DNA of 64,000 nt. Origin: Juglans regia (lineage: Eukaryota > Streptophyta > Magnoliopsida > Fagales > Juglandaceae). The DNA lies in contig NC_049901.1 of NCBI RefSeq assembly GCF_001411555.2, positions 14,051,190 to 14,115,189 of the forward strand. The letters run 5' to 3'. Below are positions 1-12,200 of the stretch, in pieces. Numbering within the stretch: position 1 is the first letter of the stretch; each line of letters begins with the position of its first letter. The notes beneath the pieces were generated by a model. That model saw nothing but the letters and a program-made list of their open reading frames with translations. It was not told where the DNA came from and did not search any database. Made by a program: the position numbers and the translations under genes.

Positions 1-61
1 TGGTGTTTGAATGCTTCAATTACTTATGGTTCAAGATTTGTTTGCGTATAAGTAAGTCAAA

Positions 62-240
62 GATTTATAGTGCGGTTTGAATAATGAGATGAAATGAAAT
101 TGTCTTAGATAAAAATTAAAAGTTGAATAAAATATTATTATTATTTTGAGACTTGAAAAAGTTAAATTATTTATTATATTTTATGTGTGAATTTAAAAAA
201 ATTGTAATGATGAGATAAGATGATATAAAACACTTTCACT
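62..240 (+). mobile_element. MITE remnant, GATGAGATGA family
   Basis: This is a degraded copy of a short AT-rich element that recurs in the window. It starts with a GAGATGAAATGA stretch, passes through the TAAAATATTATTATTATTTT and TTATTTATTATATTTTATGT core, and ends with AATGATGAGATAAGATGA and ATCCAAATGATG. Related copies lie at 10580-10792, 14705-14890, 21905-22225, 22415-22620, 24937-25045, 52343-52560 and 59850-60066. The terminal repeats are eroded here. Confidence 0.6.
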
Positions 241-1675
241 ATCCAAATGATGTAATTTATTGGTGGATTCAATATTCCCCATTGCTCTCTCTTTTGTCAA
301 ATTAGAAATTGAAAAAGATGAAAAATGCTACTATACCCTCTAATTTATATTATTCATTTCGGCGTCTTGAACATGACTTATTAAAATAAATTAAAAATAT
401 AAACATAAAAATGTAGAGGAAATCTAGAAATTGCCTTACTCCTTTTGTATTTTCGAGCGCTATTTTATTTTTACCAAGTCACGTGGAATCATATTGTGGT
501 ATATTAAAGAGATAAAATAAGTGATATAAATTAAAAAACATATAACATTACTCGAAAAAGATAAGATTTATGACCTTATTTAGATGATCATCTTTAAAGA
601 CACTATTTAAAAACACTATAATAATTTCAACAATCATTTACGCAATTAGAATTTAGAGTATCCGAGAGGATTGAGTTTAAATATTTAAAATACTTAAAAT
701 AATTTTTTTAAAAAATAATTACGAATTCAATTTAGGCGAGGAATAACTTGCCAACTTGAGATTTGTGTGTGTATTACGTAACAAAGACAATTGATTTGTT
801 GGTGTTTAAACGTCTCATGGAGAGAGTCAAAAGGAAGTGTCGAAATAACAATAAATTGGACCAATCAAAATATGTCTACTTAAAAAAAATAAAAAGTAAT
901 GCTATTCATTATTATTTTTATTATCATACTTCTATTAAAATATTAAATATTATTTATTATGTCTAATTTATGAATCAATCACATCATGAAATGTCCAAAA
1001 ATGATGGTAAAATAAATAATTAATAGAATTTTTAAAAATAATTTTTGAAATTGTATATATATACTTGAGCAGTGCTACTCTGTTATTTGAGTAGGACAGC
1101 TCGGTGTTACTGCTAAATGCAGAAATAATTTTTTTTTCTATTAACATTTTTTTAATGTATTTGAATATTTTTAAAAAATAAAAAAAATATATTAATATTT
1201 TTAAAATTACTTTTTTCATCATTTGATAAAAAAAAAAAAAAAAACCTAGCGATCAAACCGATATGTTTGGAGCGGCATAGTAGACTCTCTCTAAATATTT
1301 TTTTTGCTGAGTAAAAAAATAAAATTGTATTTATTAGGAGTGATGCATATCCATCACATGCAATGCCGAATCAAATTCCTTAGACAGAAGACCTTGACGC
1401 CACCGAGCAGTTAACGGCGTTAATATGCATGTCGCTGAGCTGTGTTCCACTTCTTCACTTCCCTACTTCCGTTGCGTTTCTTACCAAATACCAAGCTACG
1501 AAAACGACTCTAATCCGACAGAATTTTTATTTTTAATAATAATTTCAGTCGAAATAAAAAATCTTTAAAATTGAGATATGATCCATTAGTTGTGATTTTT
1601 TTAGATTCCTGATATGGTAAGATATTTTAAAGTCCGTATGCAACAAATTGTTTTGGGTTTTATTTGTGTGCTGAG

Positions 1676-1765
1676 TTATTTTTTATTATTATTTATTATT
1701 TTATTATTATTATTATTTATTTATATTATTTATTATTATTTAATATTTTATTATTATTTTTTATT
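1676..1765. repeat. TTA/TTAT-rich low-complexity tract
   Basis: An imperfect run of ATT/TTA/TTAT units is visible. A 60-residue open frame across it (1614-1796) is almost all L, I, F and Y and is a product of composition. Confidence 0.7.
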
Positions 1766-2945
1766 ACTTTTTGAATACCTCAAAGAAACTTGTTAGGTAC
1801 AAATGATTTGACACACTACATAACTTTTTTTATTACAAAAAAAAATAAAATTTGAGAGAAGAATAAGATTATCTGTCTTACGAAAATTATTTTCATCTTC
1901 AATTCACATTATTTCATTAAACGAATACTCTATGTTTAATATTGGTGTACGATTTGTGCACCAAATCGCTTGTAAGAAGACTTTTCTTACTTTAAAAATA
2001 TCTTATCACTCAAACGCAACCACAATATTAAAAAAAAAACCGTTTTGCCAAATTTTTTTATATATATAAAAAAAAACCTTTCTATATTTTTTCAATAAGC
2101 AAATAACCTTTTAAGATGATCAAGATGGCATATCTATTTTTTATTTTAACTTTTGTCACCTTGCGTCGTACTAGCTAATTTGTTGCATTTTAAGTGTTTT
2201 TATAAATAAATAATATTTAATCAACATATGTGATTTAAAATGAAAAAAATAGACGACAAACAACATCTTTTATTTTTCTTATAGTAACTTCTTGTATTTT
2301 GTATAGAAAAACTCCGTTATCAAGTCAATGTATAGAACATACTTAATAAAATATTTTTGTGATATAATTTAATTTAAAAGATAAATTTTAAAATTTAAAT
2401 CTTATAAATTAAATCTTATCATTTAAGTGAAGTGGATAACACCGGCTTGAGAATAGAATAACTTATTTGTATATAATAATTTGAAATAAATTTTTAATTT
2501 GATGACTTTTAAAAAAGTATATGCAAGGTATTATTGAAAATATATTTTCAAAGAAAAATAAAGAGTTATATTTATTTTTAACGATTATCTTTACTATTAC
2601 GTTATAAGTGGAAGATATTTTTATAGAATAATAATTTTTTTTATAAATAGCTTTATAATAATATATTTCATTTAAATAAAGAATTATAAGAAATTTAGAA
2701 TAATTTATTAACTACTATTATTAAAGAGATAATAAATAATATTTATTTTTCTTAGAATAAAAAATGGTAGAATGCGAAGTTATGCGAGGCAAATGCAATA
2801 ATGCAGTTTTTTTTCTTAACAAGAAGTCAGATCAGAACATATCACAGCCACGTGCAAGTTTGACCTCTTTCCATATTATTAATTATTAATAATTATCGAT
2901 ACAAAAGAACAAAGACGCCGGAACCTTCAAACGGCGTCAAAAGAG

Positions 2946-2981
2946 GGGGAGAGAGAGAGAGGGAGAGAGAGAGAGAGAGTT
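2946..2981. repeat. (GA)n microsatellite upstream of the GHR1-like gene
   Basis: An interrupted GA/GGGA run lies about 270 bp upstream of the start codon and shortly before the TATA-like sequence. GA/CT tracts are common in plant core promoters and 5' leaders. Confidence 0.8.
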
Positions 2982-3096
2982 ATAGAGAAGCTTTGTCCTT
3001 TACAGACTGTAGTTACTCACCTCCACCAACCATCTTCCTCCACCTCACTGAACCGCCATTGTTAACGGATTCTTTTTTCCCTTACATTGTCATCTA

Positions 3097-3118
3097 TCTA
3101 TATATAATTATATATATC
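3097..3118 (+). promoter_or_regulatory. TATA-like element of the GHR1-like gene
   Basis: CTATATATAATTATATATA is the only strong TATA-like stretch just upstream of a pyrimidine-rich leader (3120-3248) that leads into the ATG at 3249. The leader begins AAACCCTAGC and contains CT-rich runs typical of plant 5' UTRs. The transcription start is inferred. Confidence 0.45.
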
Positions 3119-3248
3119 AAACCCTAGCTCTACCATTCTCTCTTTTACACAGAAAACCAATCTATCTTTGATATTCTAGGGTTTCGAGGACTCTCTCTCT
3201 ATCTCTCTTTCAATGAATCTGTAGGGGAGGTTTCCACATTGTGGTCAA

Positions 3249-6200
3249 ATGAATCGTCTCTCACTCCCTGTTACCGCTTTCTCTCTCTACATTCTCTCTG
3301 TAGTCCTGCTGGTCTCCTCCGCATCAGACTCGGAGCTCCGATGCCTACTCGAATTCAAGAAGGGCATAAGCCACGACCCGCTCGGACTAGTCTTGTCCTG
3401 GAACACGTCCACGCTCTTGTTGGACACCAATGCCTGCCCCAACTGGCGCGGGATAGTCTGCGAAGAAGGCTCCGGCAACGTCACCGGCATCGTCCTCAAG
3501 AGCTTGGGCCTCGGCGGCGATTTGAAGTTCCACACTCTTGCCGGCCTCAAGATGTTGAAGAATCTCAGCGTGTCAGGCAACCACTTCACGGGCAGGGTCG
3601 CCCCGGTGCTGGGAACTATCACTACGTTGCAGCATTTGGATCTGTCCGATAACAACTTCTACGGCCCGATTCCGGCCCGGATGAACGACTTGTGGGGGCT
3701 TAATTATCTGAATTTATCTTCTAACAATTTCATCGGCAGGTTTCCGAGCGGAATTCGGAATTTACAGCAACTGAAAGCGTTGGATTTGCATAGGAATCAG
3801 CTGCGGGGTAACATTGGTGATGTATTATCGGAGTTGAGAAATGTAGAGTCTGTGGATTTCAGTTACAACAGGTTTTACGGTGGGCTATCAATGGGTTCGG
3901 AGAATATTTCCGGCTTAGCTAATACAGTTCGTTCTTTGAATCTGAGCCATAACGAATTGAATGGTGAGTTATTCAAGAGTGAAGTCATCGGATTGTTCCG
4001 GAACTTGGAGGTTTTAGATTTGGGATATAATCGGATTAGTGGAGAGCTACCTTCATTAGGGTCGTTGCCGAGTTTGAGGGTTTTGAGGTTGGGGGGTAAT
4101 CAGTTGTTTGGGTCGATACCGGAGCAATTGTTAGATAGTTCTGTGCCACTGGAGGAATTAGACCTTAGTGGCAATGGGTTTACAGGTAAAGAATTTCACC
4201 TCTGCTTACATTTAATTATCACTTGCTTGATAAAAGGCTTTGGAAAGTATGTGTTTGTTTGCTTGATTGCGTTACTATACCATGTTGGAAATTGGAATAT
4301 TAAGTCCACGAGTTATATGCTGTGAGACATCTAATCTGCGAAGCCTATACATATACATGCTCTTTTACACATTCTCTTATAGGTATTTTGTTAAAGTGTG
4401 CTACGGGTATTTGAACTTTTTTGATATTTAAGGTTTTGTAGATCTGAAGTTTATCTCATTTGATCAATTTTTTGGGTACTGGGTATGATTCAGTCCTAAG
4501 ATCTCTGTCTACCTCAATCTCAACCCTTGCCCAAGCCAAGCCTGAATGCCTTAGATTTTACAGTTATCGATTGCTTTGTTTTCTGTCTTGAGCTGTTAAT
4601 AAAATGTTTATCGATATAAAGTTGCTTCCATGGTCGATCGTGATTTATAGTTGAAAGCTGAAAGGTGCAGGACCTCTTGTCTGAGAGTGCACAACCTGTG
4701 AGTATAAAAACTGTTCAAGCAAAATTGCAGACTAGAAAATGAATATGGAATAAAATTAAGTGAATTAACTTCTGTTCGCTCAAAAAAAATTCTGGTGAAA
4801 ATTTGCACTAATAAAGCTACTTTAAAAAACTATTTTATACCAATTTATTGTTATTAAATTTATATCCAGTGAATACTTTTGCTTTCTGCTCATAAATTTC
4901 AGTTTGCAAATGTTCATATTGGTTTAGATGGTCATAGGTGGAAACCTTTTATTTCACTGGCAAAGATTCAAGCCTAGAACTATCCTGGCATTCCCGACTT
5001 TTTTACCATCTGACTTGAGATAAACAGAAAGCGCATGCACGAATGTATGTTCAAATGGAGGATTTAAGTTATGATGCAAGAAAAATTGCATGTCATTCCT
5101 GAGGCTCAAATTCCTATTTGCACAGCTTAAGGTTGCTCTTGGTTTAAAATGAAGCCTTAGAGTGTAGTTAGAAACTGTCTTTTCTTCATAAGCGAGAATA
5201 AAATTTTATTGATTGAAAAGAGGCACAGTCCAAGTACACAGGAAGCATACACGGATAACAGATTACACCTGGCATCATCTAGGAACTAGAAATGGATACA
5301 AGCAAATTGTGAAAAGCATCCCCATTACAATCAATGACGGAAGCCCAAGAAAAAAGAGCGTTGTAGAAGAATCTTTTCAGCTCATCCAAGGATCTCTGCC
5401 GGTCTTCAAACACCTTTAAAAATCAATGATTGATTTTTCAACCATTTGAATTGTTAAAGTAGTGGCAGTAATAGCAACAAATAAATCAAAATTATCAAAC
5501 AGTGGCCACCTTTTAGATGTGCATCAAAGCTAAAGTAAAGCTTGCATCAGGAGATATATATGGCTTGTGAGCTGTGAAGGTGTAAATATCAAAGTACATG
5601 ATGGTAACCATCACTTACCCACTTATAGTAGAGAAGTGAGTTGCATGTGGTTTGAGTATCAACTACATCAAGATCCTCCGCAACTTGTAGCCTTCTGCTT
5701 TTTGGGTAAGTCCTAAACCCTTCTTGCACAGTCAGATACCCTAGGGCTTGTTGGGTTAAGTCAGCTTTGAAAAAAATTTCAAGTTCAATCCATACATCTT
5801 TCAATCTCAAAACAAATTTTCTATTTCAACTTTTCACCCAATCATTTGCCAATATTTCAGTGAAAAGTGAATACTTTTCTTTATCTGTAAACAAGAATTT
5901 TATTGATGATATAGAAGTGAGTGAAAAATACAAAAAACAAAACAACTTTTACAAAAACAAAAACAAAACTACCCCAAAAAATTTTATTCCAACAACTTTT
6001 CAACTCTAGCTATCCACTTTCACACACTCCAATACAACATATTTTAAAAAAAAGTTCTTATTCAAAATTTTCTATCTACTTTCACAACACCCAATAACCA
6101 CTACATTTAAAAAAATTCTCAAAAATTCTCAAAACATTTTCAAAATCCGTCTTAATCTAACATACCCCTAAAATCTTTGATTTACCTGAACACAGCCCAC

Positions 6201-9200
6201 ACCTAAGTGTATATACTTGGGATGCTTTCCAAATCTGTCCAATGCCATCATGAAAAACATTTTTGAGTTTACAAGCATATAACAAGATAAAAGTAAACAT
6301 GAAGTATATGAGTTTAAGAAAAGGGTTCTGTTTTGCTTGCTTCTTCATCAGGATTTCTTCCATGAGTTTCCTGCTATTGAATTTCATCCATTCTGAGTCT
6401 GTAATCAAGTAATGAAGCAAGTTACATGTTCAAGATTGTTGGGGAAATTTTATTAAGTGAAAGAGGGTGTTACCCTTGTACACAAGAAGTATAAAAGAGA
6501 TCCATCTAACTAGCAAAAGGATAGAGCTAAAAAAATTATTGAAAAGCAAAGATATGAAAAGTAGAACTCTATATTTTTATCTTTTATAAAAAAAAGTAAA
6601 TTAGAACTATTTTGGCCACAGTCCAATGAAAGAGGGTGTTAAGAAAGCCTATTGCTATCAATAAAATTTCTTGCTTAACTAAAAAAAAAAAGAGGTTATT
6701 CAGAAAGGACTTGAGCTCCAGCACCGATTTCTCTCAATCCTCAAAATTACAATATTCTCTCCAACAATGGGGGTCATTCTTCACAATAGTGAACATTGAT
6801 GGCTACCAAACTGGACTTTCCAACATGTTAAGAGATCCACTGCACAAGAAGACATAACCCAATCATCTCAGAGAGGCCAAAGAACCATGGTCCTTAGAAG
6901 GCTAGCAACCTAACAATGCAAAAGTAGATTTATTGATAATAACTATTTTAGCACATTTGATAATTAATCATTGCTAGCTATGTTCTAAACCAGAAGGTAC
7001 ACAATTTAAATAACTTGAGGAAGACATTTTCAGAATAGCTCTATTGGGGAAATGGTTAGGGTGCTATGCTATGGAGAGGGAAGCTTTGTACTGGTTGGTG
7101 GTGGAAGCCAAATATGGTAGCATGTGGGGTAGGTCTTCAAATTAGGTCAGTGAAATGTTTGGGGTCAAGGTGTGGAAAAACATCAGGAGGTGGGTAATGG
7201 GTCTAAAATCCCTTTCTTGGTATGATTTTTGGTGTGGGGACCAGCCCTTAAAGACAATTTACCTGAGTTGTTTTGGTTATCTCGTTGCAAGGAGATTTTG
7301 GTTGCAGAACACTTGCAGTTGTTAGATAATATGCCTTAATGGAATGTTATTAAATAAGCCTGTGAATGGAGACGGAGTTTTCTTCTTCCTTCAACCGCTT
7401 GTATTCTTTTAGATGGAGAAGTTGTGGCGATGATAAAATGTATTGGATCTTGTCCAAGCAATGAATATATAAGGTTAAATCATTTTCAAAGCGCTCATCC
7501 CTCCAGTTGGCTCATCATTTCCCTGGAAATGTATTTGGAGAAACTTCTTTGATCGGATGATTGCCTCAGTAAATATTTTGTTTTGTAAGTATGTAAGTAA
7601 GAAACTTTATCGAAAAGCTTAGGAAATATTTTTTTGTATAAGTAAAAGGTTAAGCTGATAGGATAGGAAAGGTTTCAACGTCGGAGAATTTGAGGAATAG
7701 GAATATTTCAGTATTGGTCGTGTTTTTGTTCAAGTAAAATGAGAAAAATATGGATAATCTTCTGCTACATTGTGAGTTGGCTAAAAAAGAATAAGTTATG
7801 CCTGAGATGGTGGTGAAGTTGTTGACATGTTGGTGGAATCCTTGTGATAGTCACAAAAATTCCAATGTGTAGAGGATGGTCCTGTAGTGCTTAATGTGGT
7901 GCATTTGGCTTGAATGAAATGCCTGAACTGTTGAGGACCAGGAGTGGACATTAATGGATTAACAGCCACAATATTCAACAATCTCTTTACTTGGATGACT
8001 GATCACAACATCCCTCATTTCTCCAGCATATGAATTTTGCTCACGTTCTCCTACTTCTGGCTAGTTAAGTGTATCCTCTGTGCTTCTAGTAAGAGATGAA
8101 GAGAAGTGAGGGGAAAGGAAAAATAACTCAAGTGACATATGTTTGTTGATTGGTGTTGCATGTGCAAGAGATGAATAGAAGTGAGGAAAATGCCAATAAT
8201 CTTTCATTCACTATGAGACTGCTAGTGCCCTATTGTATTTTCGGTTTCTTTGGGATGGCATGATCATCCCTAGACAAGTGGTTGGTCCGGTTGCTTGTTG
8301 GGGAGGACGGTTTGGTAGTCATCAAAAGTATTACTGTGGAAGATGATTTTTGAGAGCTTAATGCGTCACATTTGTTGAGAAAGAAATTAAGTTTAAAGAC
8401 TATAAGAGGACTATAGTGTAGTTAGTGGCCTTTTTGTTTCAAATCCTTTACAAATGAATGGTTGCTTATGGATGTATCTCTATTTTCAATGATTTCTTGA
8501 TCTTTATTTTTCTTTTTCAAATTGGATTTATCTCTTGTATACTTCCTCTGTTCTTGGCTGCCCCTTCTGAGTTTCAATAAAATCTTGGCTAAGCAGATTA
8601 GCTCCATCAGACTAGCTTTTCAAGCTTACGTTTAGTAACAGTAATTCGAAAGTTCAACATGAAACGTGCAGATTAAATGCTAAGATTTCTTAACTGCTCT
8701 TGAGAAACAACACACCAATTTTAGCTGGACTTTTCATGCTGGTAACTCTTTTAAGAATGTATATGTGACTTATATTCTCAGTTCGAGATTGGGTGTCATC
8801 GTTTTTATTTTCTTGTGAGTATTATATCTTGAATGCATGTTTTGACAATCAGTACTCTCCATTTTGCATTTTGTGTGTACAGGTCCAGTTCTTGGGATTA
8901 ATTCCACAACTTTGCATTCTTTGAATCTTTCGTCAAATGGTTTATCCGGCTCTTTGCCCAATTTTGTGAGAAGTTGTAAAATAATGGACTTAAGCAGAAA
9001 TTCAATCTCTGGTAACATCACTATCATGCAAAATTGGGTGACCGTGCTGCAGGTTCTTGATTTGAGTTCCAACGAACTGTCAGGAAGCATTCCAAACTTG
9101 ACTTCTCAGTTTGATAGCATAACAACTCTTACTCTGAGAAATAATTCCCTAGTAGGTACCTTGCCTCCAATACTGGGAACCTATCGTAGCTTGTCCTCAG

Positions 9201-12200
9201 TTGACCTCAGTTTAAATAGACTTAGTGGGCCGATTCCTGGCAGTTTCTTCACTGCAGTAACATTGACAAGCCTAAATCTTTCAGGAAATAATTTTTCCGG
9301 GAATATTCCTCTTCAAAGCTCACATGCAAGTGAGTTATTAACTCGAACTCCATATATGCAGATGGAATATCTTGACCTCTCCGATAATTCCTTAACAGGT
9401 TCCTTGCCTACTGACATAGGTGACATGGCAAGTCTCAAACTATTGAATCTAGCAAGGAATGTCTTTTCAGGACAGCTACCAAATGAATTGAGCAAACTTG
9501 CTAGCCTGGAGTACCTTGATCTATCTAAAAACAAATTCAAGGAAACTATTCCCAAAAATCTTCCGTCCAGCTTAAATGTATTTAATGTGTCCTACAATGA
9601 ATTATCCGGTGATGTTCCAGAAAATTTGAGAAGGTTTCCTCCATCTTCATTTCATCCTGGAAATGAGTTGCTCAACGGAGTAAATGGTTTTCCAAGAACT
9701 TCTGTTCCAGATAGTATTCATTCTCCAGGGAAACAGCATACTTCTAAGGGGACTGTTAGATTGGCAATCATTCTTGCCTCGGTTGGTGCTGCTATGATGA
9801 TTGTTTTTGTCTTAGTGGCTTATCACCGAGCACATCTTAAAGAATTCCGTGGAAGAAGTGGATTTAGTGATCAAGATACAGGGGGAAATGTTAAGTTAGG
9901 AAGATTTGCCCGGCCTTCCCTCTTCAAGTTTCACAGGAATGTTGAGCCCCCACCCACTTCCTTGAGTTTTTCAAATGATCACTTGCTGACTACAAATTCA
10001 AGGGCATTACCTGGGCAGGCAGAGTTACTAACTGAAACTGGTGAGCATGTTTTGCCTGAAGGAGTAGCAACTAGTTCAGCTTCCATGAATCCTAGTGTGC
10101 TGGATAATCATCCTGCAACATCTGGAAGGAAGTCCTCCCCAGACTCCCCATTAGCTTCCTCACCCCGTTTTATAGAGGTGTCTGAACAACCTGTCATGTT
10201 GGATGTGTACTCGCCAGATAGGTTGGCTGGAGAACTGTTCTTCCTGGATGCTTCGCTGGCATTTACTGCTGAGGAGTTATCTCGTGCTCCGGCAGAAGTG
10301 CTTGGCAGAAGCAGCCATGGCACACTGTATAAAGCTACTCTAGACAGTGGACATTTTTTGACTGTGAAGTGGTTACGGGTGGGACTTGTAAAGAATAAAA
10401 AGGAATTTTCTAGAGAAGTTAAAAGAATTGGCTCTATAAGACATCCATGTATTGTTCCATTACGAGCATACTATTGGGGGCCAAGAGAACAAGAGAGGCT
10501 TCTTTTAGCAGATTACGTACGGGGAGATAGCTTGGCCCTACATCTTTATGGTAAGAACTCTGAAAACCTTGTTTTTTAAGCCTCGTTTGTTTTTGTAGAT
10601 GAGATGAGTTGAAATTAAAGTTAAAAGTTAAATAAAATATTGTTAGAATATATATTTTTAATATTATTCTTGTTTTGGAATATGAAAATTTTGAGTTGTT
10701 TATTTTATTTTGTGTAGGAATTAGAAAAGTTGTAATAATTAGATTAGATGAGATAAGATGAGTTGAGAGAAGTTGTGAAAACAAACGAGACCTTAGTCTC
10801 TAATAGCTATATCTCTGGTGTTTCTCTTTGTAATTTTTCTCATTCCTCCCGTGTTAATGAAATTATCTCATCATATATTTTATTCTTTCAATACCATGTA
10901 AATTAAGCATGTTTAAAGAATGGAGTCTTCTCTTGCCATGGTGATTTTTTTATGCTTTGTTTATTTTATTTTTGTTAGTCTTGGGATGGTTAGTGAAAGT
11001 CTACATCAAACATGGGACTTGATAGCAGAGCTACCTTCAAACAGTTCACTTAGCTTTATGGCATTTTATCTGACCAGTGTGCTGTGATGGATAGTGTTAT
11101 CGGCAAACACTCGCCAAGTTAATTTTCGTGTAATAAACACTTAGTGGGTAGCTTATTTCTTTTTAACTTTTATTGTTGCAGTAAATGCCAATATCTGAGA
11201 CATGCAATTCTACATAATATATATATTTTTTTGATCGGTAAATAAGAATTTTATTGATGATAGAATGTAAGGCAATTGAACACAATATTATAGGACAAAT
11301 GATAACGCTTTCCTCTAACCCATTTATAAAAATGGCACGTGTCCTTTGAGCATGTGATATGCACATGCTTTTTTAAAAGTTCAAGTTAAAAAAGTGACAT
11401 GAATCTCTTCATTAAAAAAGCATGTGCTTGTCACATGCTCAGGGGACGTGTGGCAATTTTTTATATGGTTGGGAGGAAACTTCCTCCAACCTGGTTGGAG
11501 GAAAATTGTGTCGCATTATAAATACCTAGATGAGAACTTCTGATTTCAACATATCAATAGATGTATTTACACCCGATCTGGATTTCAGATCCACTTCTCT
11601 GATGTTAAAGTGAAGTGAGGTGCTGTGTCCCATTCTAAGTGTATATAGTCATTATTGCCTCATTAAGCTCACATTGAGTCATGGTTGGTTTTTTCTTTTT
11701 TTACAAGTCATGGTTTTTATCTGATCACATCTTATGTTTGGAGGATAAATGTTCCACAATTGGCTATGTGAATATGGTGTTTGCATGCATGGTCCAGTAT
11801 AGGTATCATAATATCAACCCTCATAATTATCTTTCATTTCTCCTAGAAATTGGCGTCCTGGACTGTATTCTATTTTAATTATGCTTGCTGTCCTGTCTAT
11901 GAATGAGGCTTACCATCAGATTATTGGACGCTTTACTTGGAAAGTATAATTAACATTTTTTTTTGTTAGTAATAAGAAATTTTATTGACTAGTAAATAGG
12001 CTTAGCCCCCAAGTACATATGAAGTATACAAGAGAAAACATCTAAATACAAGCTAGGAACTAGAAAAAGCTAAAAGCTAGTCATGAAAAAGTATAATTAA
12101 CATTACACACAGTTTTGGATATCACCTCCCTCTGGGCTATCCATCTTTCTGCAGATGGAGAAATAGGATTCAATGCATAATGTTGCTATGGGAATGAACT

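Larger units (their letters stand above)
1..2945. other. AT-rich intergenic region
   Basis: I see no convincing gene in this stretch. The short open frames are AT-rich runs without domain character. It contains a MITE remnant near 62-240, a TTA/ATT-rich low-complexity stretch at about 1676-1765, and many homopolymer A/T runs. At about 1080-1230 an AT-rich block with TTTTTAAAAAATAAAAAA-type sequence resembles the interior of the MITEs near 23.0 and 44.5-45.1 kb. Confidence 0.7.

Noticed and set aside
3239..3655. Two overlapping open frames on both strands over exon 1 of the GHR1-like gene
   Set aside because: They are out-of-frame shadows of a GC-richer coding exon. The LRR frame carries all domain signal.
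10578..10800. A TAA/TTA target-site duplication for the MITE at 10580
   Set aside because: TAA on the left and TTA on the right are complements, not direct repeats, so superfamily assignment from this copy is not justified.
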